64,000 bases of DNA from Terriglobia bacterium (GTDB taxonomy: Bacteria > Acidobacteriota > Terriglobia > Bryobacterales > Bryobacteraceae), in contig JAIQFS010000008.1 of the NCBI GenBank assembly GCA_020073145.1, positions 62,001-126,000 on the forward strand, given 5' to 3'. Made by a program: the position numbers and the translations under genes. Each line of letters begins with the position of its first letter. The stretch's first letter is position 1. The notes beneath the pieces were generated by a model, which saw nothing but the letters and a program-made list of their open reading frames with translations, was not told the DNA's origin and ran no database searches. Positions 26,122 to 34,584 of this stretch are shown here, in pieces.

Positions 26122-28674
26122 ATGCCCTTTTACATCCAGCCGATTCGGGAATTCCTGGTTCGCCCGGCATTGCCCTCCTCGTTGTCGCGTCTGACGGAAC
26201 TGGCTCACAACATCCTGTGGAGCTGGGAGCCGATCATCCGCGCAGTCTTCCGCCGGCTCGATCAGAACTTGTGGCGGGAATGCGGTTACAATCCGGTGCT
26301 CATGCTGGGCCGGGTCTCGCAAGCCGCGCTCAAGAAGGCCGCGGCGGATCCGCGCTACCTGGCGCTCTACCGCATGGCGTGCGAGACGTACGACGCGCGC
26401 GTGCGCAAAGGCCCACTTCCCGGCGACGGTAAACTGGTCGCCTACTTTTCGGCCGAGTATGGCCTCACCGAATGTCTGCCAGTGTATTCGGGCGGTCTGG
26501 GCATTCTCTCCGGCGACCACTTGAAGTCTTCGAGCGATCAAGACTACCCCCTGGTGGGGTTGGGGCTGCTCTATCAGCAGGGTTATTTCCGCCAGTTTCT
26601 GAACCCTGACGGATGGCAGCAGGAGCGCTATCCGCTCAACGACTTCTATACGCTGCCGATTGCGCCGGTGAAAGATGGGTCCGGGCAGGATCTGAAAGTT
26701 TCGGTCAAGCTGCCCACGGGCAAGGTCTACATTCAAATCTGGAAGCTGGACGTGGGACGGATCACGCTCTACCTGATGGACACCAACATTCCGGAGAACG
26801 TTCTGCCGCAGGACCGCGACATCACCGATTCGCTCTACGGCGGCGATACCGATACGCGCATCCGGCAGGAGATCGTGCTGGGCATCGGCGGCATGCGCGC
26901 GCTGCAGGCCATGGGGCTGAAGCCCACTGTGTTCCACATGAACGAAGGGCACTCGGCGTTTCTGGCGCTGTCGCAGATCCGGATGTACATGCACGAGGAC
27001 AAGCTGCGCTTTGACGAGGCCCTGGAAGCGGCGCGCGCCAGCAATGTGTTCACCACCCACACGCCGGTGCCGGCGGGCATCGATTTATTCGACCCCGGGC
27101 TGATGTACCACTACTTCTCCGAGTACTGCTCCGAGGTTGGAATCGATTTTCAGCAGTTGATGGCCTTGGGACGCCGCAATGTCTTCGACCGCGACGAGCG
27201 GTTTTCCATGGCAGTGCTGGCGCTGAACACCTCGGCGTACCGGAACGCGGTCAGCCGCCTGCACCGCGAAGTCTCGCAGGAGATGTTCCACGATATGTGG
27301 CCGCAGCTCCCGGTGTGGGAAGTGCCGATCACGTCCATCACGAACGGTGTACACCTGCCGAGCTGGCTCAACGGCGACCTGGCCTCGCTCTACGATCAAT
27401 ACCTGCAGCCCGACTGGCGCGAACGCTTTAACGATCCCAGCATCTGGGAGCAGGTAGGCGATATTCCTGACGAAGAACTGCTGGAAGCGCACCGCCGGCG
27501 CAAACGGCGGCTGGTGACCTTCGTGCGGGCGCGTCAGCACGCCGCGGCCTTGCGCCGGCAGGCCTCCGCCTCCGAGGTGCGGCGGGCTTCCGAAGTTCTC
27601 GATCCCAACGCGTTCACGATCGGATTCGCGCGGCGTTTCGCTACTTACAAGCGCGCCACGCTGCTATTCCGGGACGTTGAGCGGCTCAAACGCATTCTGC
27701 TGCACAAGGAAATGCCGGTGCAGGTGATCATCGCGGGGAAAGCGCATCCCAAGGACCAGCCGGGAAAGAGTTTCATTCGCGAAATCGTCCAGCTCTCGCG
27801 CGATCCCGACTTGTGGAAGCACGTGGTCTTCCTGGAGGATTACGACATCAAAGTGGCGCGCGAGATGGTGCAGGGGGTGGACCTCTGGCTCAACAACCCG
27901 CGCCGCGGCGAAGAGGCCTGCGGCACCAGCGGCATGAAGGCCGGTCTCAACGGTGTGCTCAACCTGAGCATTCTGGACGGTTGGTTCGATGAAGCCTACG
28001 AGCGTTCCGGAGGCTGGGCCATCGGCGAGCGCGAGCCCTACACCGAAGAACAGGACGGGCTGCACGCCAGCGCCATTTACTATCTGCTCGAGAACGAAAT
28101 CGTACCGATGTTTTATGAACGGCGGGAACAGACGCCGCGCGAATGGATCCGGCGGGTGAAACAGTCGCTCATGTACATCAGCCCCCAATTCGATTGCCGC
28201 CGCATGGTTCACGAGTACATGACGGAGCTGTACGAACCGGCGCACTCGCAGCACGTCCGGATCGCCAAGAGCGGGTACCAGAACGTCCGCGAAAGGGCGA
28301 ATTGGAACTCTCGCGTACACGAGGTGTGGGACCGTGTGCGGTTTGTGGACTCGGGAGCGGGACCAGCCGGAGCGGTAATTAGCGGCAAACCGGTGGCCGT
28401 GCGCGCAGCCATCGACCTCGCCGGACTCACGCCCGGCGACGTGCGCGTGGAAGTGGTGATGGGCCGCGTGGATATCGACGGCAACCTGGAAGACACCGAA
28501 GTCATGGTGCTGCCGGCCGTCGAGCAGCAGGGTTCGGTGGCGATTTTCGGCAAGGACATTGTTCCGGAGCGCACCGGACGCCTGGGCTATGCCTTGCGCG
28601 TCAGCCCCAATCACTTCGACGATCCTCTCACCCGCCCGTGCACCAGCCTGCTCAAATGGAGCCCGGTGGGCTAG
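26122..28674 (+). CDS. glgP: Alpha-glucan (glycogen) phosphorylase
   Basis: 850 residues, the bacterial short alpha-glucan phosphorylase form with an N-terminal DUF3417-type region (LTELAHNILWSWEP). Conserved parts include YFSAEYGL, YSGGLGILSGDHLKSSSDQD, HMNEGHSAFLAL, TNGVHLPSW, and the PLP/phosphate region EEACGTSGMKAGLNGVLNLS near residue 600. It releases glucose 1-phosphate from glycogen. ATG 26122 has GGAGG 11 nt upstream. glgC, the first step of glycogen synthesis, is encoded 4 kb downstream on the same strand, so storage and mobilisation genes are near each other. Confidence 0.95.
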   Translation: MPFYIQPIREFLVRPALPSSLSRLTELAHNILWSWEPIIRAVFRRLDQNLWRECGYNPVLMLGRVSQAALKKAAADPRYLALYRMACETYDARVRKGPLPGDGKLVAYFSAEYGLTECLPVYSGGLGILSGDHLKSSSDQDYPLVGLGLLYQQGYFRQFLNPDGWQQERYPLNDFYTLPIAPVKDGSGQDLKVSVKLPTGKVYIQIWKLDVGRITLYLMDTNIPENVLPQDRDITDSLYGGDTDTRIRQEIVLGIGGMRALQAMGLKPTVFHMNEGHSAFLALSQIRMYMHEDKLRFDEALEAARASNVFTTHTPVPAGIDLFDPGLMYHYFSEYCSEVGIDFQQLMALGRRNVFDRDERFSMAVLALNTSAYRNAVSRLHREVSQEMFHDMWPQLPVWEVPITSITNGVHLPSWLNGDLASLYDQYLQPDWRERFNDPSIWEQVGDIPDEELLEAHRRRKRRLVTFVRARQHAAALRRQASASEVRRASEVLDPNAFTIGFARRFATYKRATLLFRDVERLKRILLHKEMPVQVIIAGKAHPKDQPGKSFIREIVQLSRDPDLWKHVVFLEDYDIKVAREMVQGVDLWLNNPRRGEEACGTSGMKAGLNGVLNLSILDGWFDEAYERSGGWAIGEREPYTEEQDGLHASAIYYLLENEIVPMFYERREQTPREWIRRVKQSLMYISPQFDCRRMVHEYMTELYEPAHSQHVRIAKSGYQNVRERANWNSRVHEVWDRVRFVDSGAGPAGAVISGKPVAVRAAIDLAGLTPGDVRVEVVMGRVDIDGNLEDTEVMVLPAVEQQGSVAIFGKDIVPERTGRLGYALRVSPNHFDDPLTRPCTSLLKWSPVG

Positions 28675-28694
28675 GCTACTCTCGACCCATACAC

Positions 28695-28712
28695 CCATAT
28701 TCGGCGATATGG
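28695..28712. promoter_or_regulatory. Palindromic operator before the second toxin-antitoxin pair
   Basis: CCATAT-tcggcg-ATATGG is a perfect inverted repeat, followed at 28715-28720 by another half site (ATATGG). TAATAT (28713-28718) between them is a candidate -10; transcription would then begin at about 28725, exactly the GTG of the antitoxin, so the mRNA may be leaderless. No ribosome-binding site is visible. The arrangement fits antitoxin autorepression. Confidence 0.5.
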
Positions 28713-28724
28713 TAATATGGTTTC

Positions 28725-28964
28725 GTGAAGACCACGGTCGAGATTTCCGACTCTCTGTTCCAGGAGGCGCGCGCGTGCGCTTATTCCCGAGGTGTGCCAT
28801 TGCGGCAGATCATCGAGGAGGGTTTGAGGTCTGTCATCGAGCAGGGACGGGCTTCGCACACCCGGTTTCGTCTGCGGGACGGCTCCTTCGGAGGGAAGGG
28901 GTTGCAGAAAGAAGCGGCTTGGCCTGAAATCCGGCAAACGATCTATCGAGGGCGCGGGGAATGA
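28725..28964 (+). CDS. Antitoxin (VapB-like)
   Basis: 79 residues. MKTTVEISDSLFQEARACAYSRG is the strand-helix-helix start of MetJ/Arc-type antitoxins; the C-terminal part (GSFGGKGLQKEAAWPEIRQTIY) matches the toxin-binding tail of VapB proteins that end with a conserved WPEIR segment. The start codon is GTG. Its stop overlaps the PIN toxin start (ATGA). A palindrome sits immediately upstream. Confidence 0.85.
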   Translation: MKTTVEISDSLFQEARACAYSRGVPLRQIIEEGLRSVIEQGRASHTRFRLRDGSFGGKGLQKEAAWPEIRQTIYRGRGE

Positions 28965-29395
28965 TCGCGCTGGACACGAACATTCTGGTGTACGCGCACC
29001 GGCGCGATTCCGAGTGGCACCAGAAAGCGGCGTCCGCGGTGGCCCGGCTGGCCGAAGGTTCGGCGCCATGGGCCGTAGCGTGGCCCTGTTTTCACGAATT
29101 CCTCGCCATCGTGACGCATCCCCGGATCTACAAGCCGCCCACTCCGCTCTCCAAGGCGATCGAGCAGGTGGAATTCTGGATGACGTCACCCTCCCTGCGG
29201 CCGATCGGCGAATTGAGCGGACATTGGAAGGAATTGAAACATCTTCTTTCCTCCGGCCGGATCGCCGGAGGAGCCGTCCACGACGCCCGTGTCGCCGCGA
29301 TTTGCCGGGAGCACGGAGTCCGGGAGCTCTGGTCCGCGGACCGGGACTTCAGCAGGCTGGCCGGGGTATCCATTCGGAACCCGCTGGTTGGCTGA
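28961..29395 (+). CDS. PIN-domain toxin (VapC type)
   Basis: 144 residues. The PIN domain begins IALDTNILVYAHRRDSEWHQKA, has the conserved Glu in WPCFHEFLAIV, and ends with GAVHDARVAAICREHGVRELWSADRDFSRLAGV carrying the remaining acidic residues. It is a likely RNase toxin, coupled to its antitoxin by the ATGA overlap. It is unrelated in detail to the PIN toxin at 21.8 kb (different spacing and tails), so the two pairs are not a recent duplication. Confidence 0.9.
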   Translation: MIALDTNILVYAHRRDSEWHQKAASAVARLAEGSAPWAVAWPCFHEFLAIVTHPRIYKPPTPLSKAIEQVEFWMTSPSLRPIGELSGHWKELKHLLSSGRIAGGAVHDARVAAICREHGVRELWSADRDFSRLAGVSIRNPLVG

Positions 29396-29433
29396 GGGCG
29401 CGCATTGTCCGCCGCTGTTAGAATTAAGGCTGA

Positions 29434-30582
29434 GTGCAGCGCGCGTATTTCGATCATAACGCCACCACCCCCATTGCTCCCGAGGTTCTGGAGACGATGG
29501 TGTCGTGTCTCGATCAGACCTTCGGCAACGCCTCCAGCATTCATCATTTCGGACAGGCGGCCAAGCAGCGCCTGGAGGCCGCCCGGCGGCAACTCGCGTC
29601 TTTAATTGGCGCAAGGGCCCCGGAGGTTGTTTTTACCAGCGGCGGAACCGAAGCGGACAATATGGCGGTATTGGGGGTGGTCCGCGCCGCGGGTCCGCGG
29701 CACGTGATCACCACCGCCATCGAGCATCCGGCCGTGCTGGCCGCGTGCGCTCAACTGGAACGCGAAGGTGCGGCTGTCACTCGCCTGCGGGTGGACGGGG
29801 CCGGCGTCGTGGACCCGGACGACGTGCGGCTCGCGCTTCGCCCCGATACCGCGCTGGTTTCCGTGATGCACGCCAACAACGAGCTGGGCACCGTGCAGCC
29901 GATCGCTGAAATCGCCCGCATTGCGCGCGAGGCAGGCGTGCCCCTGCACGTCGATGGCGTACAGGCGCTCGGCAAGATCCCGGTCGACGTGGACGCGCTG
30001 GGGGTGGACCTGTACAGCATGAGCGGTCACAAGCTCTACGCGCCCAAAGGGGTGGGCGCGCTATTCGTGCGGAAGGGAGCCCGGATGGCGCCCTTGACCT
30101 TCGGCGGCCACCATGAGCGCGACCGCCGGCCTGGGACCGAGAACGTGCCCGGCATCGCCGGGTTCGGCGCTGCGGCGGAACTAGCCGAGCGCGAAACGGC
30201 CTCCGACGGCGAGAGGCTCTCCGGACTGCGCGACCGCCTGGAGTATTCCGTGCTCGACCGGATTGCGGGCACCGGCGTCAACGGGGAGGGCGCGCCGCGG
30301 ACTCCCAACACCACCAACCTCTACTTCGACGGTATCGACGGCGAGGCGCTCGTCATTGCGCTCGATCTCCGCGGGTTCGCTGTCTCCACCGGCTCGGCAT
30401 GCTCGAGCGGCGCGATCACGCCTTCGCACGTGCTGACTGCGATCGGGCTTTCCGCCGAACGGGCGCGCGCCAGCATCCGGTTCTCCTTGGGCCGTTCCAA
30501 TACCGCCGCACAAGTGGACGCGCTCGCCGGCGCGTTGGAGGCTTCGGTCGCGCACCTGCGCCGGATTTCGGTGCATGCCTGA
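29434..30582 (+). CDS. iscS: Cysteine desulfurase
   Basis: 382 residues of the IscS/NifS class V aminotransferase fold. The N-terminal AYFDHNATTPIAPEVLETM, FTSGGTEADNMAVLG, the PLP-binding lysine in YSMSGHKLYAPKGVGALFV, the HHERDRRPGTENVPG segment and the mobile-loop cysteine in STGSACSSGAITPSHVL are all present. It takes sulfur from L-cysteine as a persulfide. GTG 29434 is the start, with a weak AAGG upstream. It overlaps mnmA by 8 nt, so its sulfur is probably directed to tRNA thiolation; no iscU or other Fe-S gene is adjacent. Confidence 0.93.
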   Translation: MQRAYFDHNATTPIAPEVLETMVSCLDQTFGNASSIHHFGQAAKQRLEAARRQLASLIGARAPEVVFTSGGTEADNMAVLGVVRAAGPRHVITTAIEHPAVLAACAQLEREGAAVTRLRVDGAGVVDPDDVRLALRPDTALVSVMHANNELGTVQPIAEIARIAREAGVPLHVDGVQALGKIPVDVDALGVDLYSMSGHKLYAPKGVGALFVRKGARMAPLTFGGHHERDRRPGTENVPGIAGFGAAAELAERETASDGERLSGLRDRLEYSVLDRIAGTGVNGEGAPRTPNTTNLYFDGIDGEALVIALDLRGFAVSTGSACSSGAITPSHVLTAIGLSAERARASIRFSLGRSNTAAQVDALAGALEASVAHLRRISVHA

Positions 30583-31681
30583 CGCCCCCATTGCCGTTGC
30601 CATGAGCGGCGGGGTTGATAGCTCCACCGTGGCCGCGCTGCTAGTCCGTCAGGGGCATCCCGTGGTGGGGTTGACGATGCAGCTTTGGAACCAGCGCCGC
30701 TTGCCCGAGGTTTCTTCCGAAGGCGCGACTGGCCGCTGTTGCTCGCTCGACGACGTTTACGATGCCCGACGGGTCGCCGAGCAGATCGGCATTCCGTATT
30801 ACGTTGTGAACTTCGAACAGGAGTTCGAGGAGCGTGTGGTGAAGCCGTTCGTTGAGGAATACCTGGCCGGGCGCACTCCCGTCCCCTGCACGCTGTGCAA
30901 CAACCACATCAAGTTCGATCGCTTCCTCGAACTGGCCGACGCCGTGGGCGCGCAGCAGATCGCCACCGGGCACTACGCGCGTGTGCGTTACGACGAAACT
31001 TTGGGACGATATCAGTTACTGCGCCCGGCCGACGCATCCAAGGATCAGACGTATTTCCTCTCCGGGCTAACCCAGCCGCAACTGGCCCGCACGCTGTTTC
31101 CTTTGGGTGAGATGACCAAGCCCGAGGTGCGCGAACTGGCACGCTCCATGGACCTGGCGGTGGCTGCCAAGAGCGACAGCCAGGAAATCTGTTTTGTGCC
31201 GAACGGCGACTACGCGGGCTTTCTGACCGCCTGGCTGAAGGACCGCGGCGCACCGCCGCCTCCCGCACGCGGCCCGATCGTCACGACTTCTGGCCGCGCG
31301 CTGGGCGAGCACGAGGGCGTCCATCACTTCACCGTCGGCCAGCGCCGCGGCTTGGGTGTGGCCACCGGCGAGCCGCTCTACGTCATCGCTACTCACCAGG
31401 AGACCCAGCAGGTGGTGGTCGGCACCAACGACGAGTTGCTCCGCCCCGGCTTCTTCGCCAAAGACGTCAACTGGATCTCGATCGAAGGAGTATCGGGCTC
31501 CGCTCGCGCCCAGGTCAAGATTCGAAACAAACACACCGCCGCGCCGGCCACGCTGCACGCGACCGGCGACCCAGCCCGGGTGGAAGTGGTGTTCGACGAG
31601 CCGCAACGCGCCGTCACTCCCGGACAGGGCGCGGTTTTCTACGACGGCGACCGGGTGCTGGGCGGCGGCTGGATCGAGTAA
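30575..31681 (+). CDS. mnmA: tRNA-specific 2-thiouridylase
   Basis: 368 residues. The PP-loop AMSGGVDSSTVAALL binds ATP, the first catalytic cysteine lies in PVPCTLCNNHIKF, and the second in DSQEICFVPNGDYAGFL. The central HHFTVGQRRGLGVATGEPLYV and the C-terminal beta-barrel are also typical. It thiolates U34 of tRNA-Lys, Glu and Gln using sulfur relayed from a cysteine desulfurase. It starts inside the last codons of iscS, which suggests coupled production of the donor and the tRNA enzyme. Confidence 0.95.
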   Translation: MPDAPIAVAMSGGVDSSTVAALLVRQGHPVVGLTMQLWNQRRLPEVSSEGATGRCCSLDDVYDARRVAEQIGIPYYVVNFEQEFEERVVKPFVEEYLAGRTPVPCTLCNNHIKFDRFLELADAVGAQQIATGHYARVRYDETLGRYQLLRPADASKDQTYFLSGLTQPQLARTLFPLGEMTKPEVRELARSMDLAVAAKSDSQEICFVPNGDYAGFLTAWLKDRGAPPPPARGPIVTTSGRALGEHEGVHHFTVGQRRGLGVATGEPLYVIATHQETQQVVVGTNDELLRPGFFAKDVNWISIEGVSGSARAQVKIRNKHTAAPATLHATGDPARVEVVFDEPQRAVTPGQGAVFYDGDRVLGGGWIE

Positions 31682-31685
31682 TCGC

Positions 31686-32612
31686 ATGCCGCGGCGGTCA
31701 GGCCTTCGCAACGCCATCGAATCCGCGGTGGCCGTGGGGGTTCTGAAGTCCCTCGAGTGGACGCCGGTCCCGGTGGCCCATCGTATGGCGCGCGGCTACA
31801 CCCGCCTCCTCGATCTGGCTCTGCCGCGTCTACGCTGCGTGGCGCAATCCAATCTGTCGATGGCCTTGCCCGAAGCCACCGACGAGCGGCGTCGCGAGAT
31901 TGCCGACGGCGTCTTCCATTCCATCGCCCGGCTGTTGGTGACCTTTGCGAAATTCCCCGCCATGCGCCGGGAGAACCTGGAGCGCTGGGTTCGCGCGGAA
32001 GGATACGAGCACGTGGAACAAGCGCGGCGCGCGGGCAAGGGTATCCTGTTTGCCACCGCGCATCTCGGTAATTGGGAATTGAGCGCGTTCGCCCATGCAT
32101 GGTTCGCCGCCCCCATGAACGTGGTGGCCCGTCCTCTGGACAACCCCTGGATCGATGCCATGGTGGAGCGTCGCCGCGCGCTCTCGGGCAACCGCATCAT
32201 CCTGAAAAAGGATTCCGCGCGCGCCATTCTGAAGGCCCTGGCTGCCAATGAGGCCGTCGGCATCCTGATCGATCAGAACGCTGCGCTCGATTCCGGCGTA
32301 TTCGTGGATTTCTTTGGCGTCCCCGCTTCGGCCGGCTCGGGCTTCGCGAAATTGGCGGCGCACAGTGGCGCGGCGGTGATTCCGGGCTTCGCCTTGTGGT
32401 CCGCCGAAGAGCGGCGGTATGTGCTGCGGTTCTATCCACCGGTCCCTATCTCGGGGGACGCCGGGCGCGATACGCAAGAACTGCAAGCGCGCCTGGAGGC
32501 GGTGATTCGCGAGCATCCCGACCAGTGGCTCTGGATTCACCGGCGCTGGAAGACGCGGCCTCCCGGCGCCCCACCTCTCGATCCAGCCGCGTCCACAAAA
32601 ATCGGTGCGTAG
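31686..32612 (+). CDS. LpxL/HtrB-family lysophospholipid or lipid A acyltransferase
   Basis: 308 residues. The acyltransferase motif is TAHLGNWELSAFA (HX4E), followed by the RPLDNPWIDAMVERRR region, GILIDQNA and FFGVPASAGSGFAKLA, and the C-terminal HPDQWLWIHRRWKTRP typical of LpxL/LpxM. An N-terminal hydrophobic helix would anchor it to the inner membrane. It probably adds a secondary acyl chain to lipid A; a role on another lipid is possible. It begins 4 nt after mnmA, so it shares that transcript. Confidence 0.88.
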   Translation: MPRRSGLRNAIESAVAVGVLKSLEWTPVPVAHRMARGYTRLLDLALPRLRCVAQSNLSMALPEATDERRREIADGVFHSIARLLVTFAKFPAMRRENLERWVRAEGYEHVEQARRAGKGILFATAHLGNWELSAFAHAWFAAPMNVVARPLDNPWIDAMVERRRALSGNRIILKKDSARAILKALAANEAVGILIDQNAALDSGVFVDFFGVPASAGSGFAKLAAHSGAAVIPGFALWSAEERRYVLRFYPPVPISGDAGRDTQELQARLEAVIREHPDQWLWIHRRWKTRPPGAPPLDPAASTKIGA

Positions 32613-32674
32613 CCCGCCGATTTGCCTTGCGCCCCGCGCTGCTGCCTGGAAGAATAGTCCTTCGGCAGCCGCCT

Positions 32675-33928
32675 ATGCGCATCCGGGTCTTGGGAATCGT
32701 GCTGGCCGGGGGCAAAGGGACCCGGCTCTATCCGCTCACGAAAGAACGCGCCAAACCCGCCGTTCCCTTCGGCGGCAAGTATCGGATTGTCGACTTCGTT
32801 CTCAGTAATTTCATCAATTCGGGAATCTACTCCATCTATGTGCTGACCCAGTTCCGCAGCCAGTCGCTGCTGCAGCACCTGAACGAAGGGTGGCAATTCG
32901 CCGGCTTGCTCAAGAACCAGTTTGTGATACCGGTCCCGGCGCAGATGCGCTCGGCCGGCGAAACCTGGTATCAAGGCACCGCCGACGCCATCTACCAGAA
33001 CATCAACCTGGTGGAGCAGGCCGACCCGCGGGTCGTCGCGATTTTCGGGGCCGATCACGTCTACCGCATGAACGTGGCCGCGATGATCGAGGCCCACATG
33101 CATCGGAACGCCGAAGTGACGGTGGCCGCCATCCCGGCTCCTCGAAGTCAGGCCGCCGAGTTCGGGGTGATCGAGGCGGCGGAGGACGGCCGCATTCTCG
33201 CCTTTCACGAGAAGAATCCCAACGCACCGGCCATGCCTCGCGACGCCCAGCGCGTCTACGCCTCCATGGGGAACTACATTTTTTCCACCCGGACGCTCCT
33301 GCGCCTGCTGCACGACGACGCGGCCAATTCCGCCAGCAGCCACGATTTTGGACACGACATCCTGCCGCGGTTGGCCGGAAAGATGGCCATCTACGCCTAC
33401 GATTTCCAGACGAACCGCATTCCCGGTGAAGCTTCCGGCGCCGTTCCGTATTGGCGCGACGTGGGGACCATCGACGCCTACTACCAGGCCAACATGGACT
33501 TGCGGTCGGTCAGTCCGGCCTTGAATCTCTACAACCGCCAATGGCCCTTGCGCACCACCAGCTATCCGGACCCGCCCGCAAAATTCGCGTTTGACGACGA
33601 AGGCCGGCGCGGCCAGGCGATCGATTCCATCGTGGCCAGCGGCAGCATCCTATCGGGCGGCGTGGTGCGCAATTCGGTGCTGGCCCGCGGGGTGAAGGTG
33701 CATACGGGGGCGGTGGTAGAGGACTCCATCATTTTGGACAATTGCGATATCGGCCGCCGCGCCCTGGTGCGCCGCGCCATTCTCGATAAAAACGTCCGCG
33801 TGCCCGAGGATGCCCGCATCGGGTGCGATCCCGAACGCGACCGCCGGTACCATCACGTCACCGAGAGCGGCATCGTGGTGGTGGAAGGCAACCGGTCGCC
33901 GGTCGATATCTCGGACCTGTCGGTCTAG
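32675..33928 (+). CDS. glgC: Glucose-1-phosphate adenylyltransferase
   Basis: 417 residues. The nucleotidyltransferase domain starts with GIVLAGGKGTRLYPLTKERAK and PFGGKYRIVDFVLSN; FGADHVYRMN is the metal site; the sugar-phosphate-binding segment includes EFGVIEAAEDGRI and YWRDVGTIDAYYQANMDL. The C-terminal left-handed beta-helix (SIVASGSILSGGVVRNSVLARGV) carries the oligomer/allosteric part. It makes ADP-glucose for glycogen. Start ATG 32675 is consistent with family length; the long upstream frame is a shadow of the acyltransferase gene. Confidence 0.95.
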   Translation: MRIRVLGIVLAGGKGTRLYPLTKERAKPAVPFGGKYRIVDFVLSNFINSGIYSIYVLTQFRSQSLLQHLNEGWQFAGLLKNQFVIPVPAQMRSAGETWYQGTADAIYQNINLVEQADPRVVAIFGADHVYRMNVAAMIEAHMHRNAEVTVAAIPAPRSQAAEFGVIEAAEDGRILAFHEKNPNAPAMPRDAQRVYASMGNYIFSTRTLLRLLHDDAANSASSHDFGHDILPRLAGKMAIYAYDFQTNRIPGEASGAVPYWRDVGTIDAYYQANMDLRSVSPALNLYNRQWPLRTTSYPDPPAKFAFDDEGRRGQAIDSIVASGSILSGGVVRNSVLARGVKVHTGAVVEDSIILDNCDIGRRALVRRAILDKNVRVPEDARIGCDPERDRRYHHVTESGIVVVEGNRSPVDISDLSV

Positions 33929-33940
33929 AAGAAGATCAGC

Positions 33941-34534
33941 GTGGAACAGCAGGTTCTTGCCTGGATCACCGAGTACGGCTACCTGGCGATCTTCTCGCTC
34001 CTGGTCTTCGGAATCGTCGGGCTGCCCGTGCCCGACGAGACTCTGCTAACTTTCACCGGGTATCTCGTCTATCGCGGACATCTGTCGCTACCGCTCGCCG
34101 CGGCGTCGGCTATGGTGGGCAGCGCCACGGGCATGACGATCAGCTACACGCTGGGCCGCAGCTTTGGCCTCGCGCTGCTGCACCGCTACGGCAAGTATGT
34201 GCATGTGACGCCCGAGCGTCTGGCCCGGGCGCACGCCTGGTTCGAGCGCATCGGCCACTGGGCTTTGACGGTCGGCTACTTCATCCCCGGCGTCCGTCAC
34301 CTGACCGCGTATGCCGCCGGCATGTCCGAAGTGCGGCCGCACCAGTTCGCACTGTTCGCCTACACCGGCACGGTTCTATGGGTTACGAGTTTCATCAGCC
34401 TCGGATACTTGCTGGGAGACCGCTGGGAGGCGGTGCAGAGAGACATCGAGCACTATCTGGTCGGGGCCAGCATTGCGATCGCCGTGGCGGTCGTGGCGTA
34501 CGTGGTATGGCGGAAGGTCAGGAAGTCCGAGTAG
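33941..34534 (+). CDS. DedA family membrane protein
   Basis: 197 residues with about five hydrophobic segments. The DedA/VTT signature appears as GIVGLPVPDETLLTFTGYL and GSATGMTISYTLGRSFG, with the conserved GRFIPGVR-type element as TVGYFIPGVRHLTAYAAG. Members transport or flip polyprenyl phosphates and phospholipids. GTG start with AGAAGAAGAT upstream. It follows glgC by 12 nt and may be cotranscribed with it. Confidence 0.9.
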   Translation: MEQQVLAWITEYGYLAIFSLLVFGIVGLPVPDETLLTFTGYLVYRGHLSLPLAAASAMVGSATGMTISYTLGRSFGLALLHRYGKYVHVTPERLARAHAWFERIGHWALTVGYFIPGVRHLTAYAAGMSEVRPHQFALFAYTGTVLWVTSFISLGYLLGDRWEAVQRDIEHYLVGASIAIAVAVVAYVVWRKVRKSE

Positions 34535-34584
34535 GCCGGCCCCAACTCATGCGTGCGCGCGCGAGTGGAACCCCTCAAGACAGA

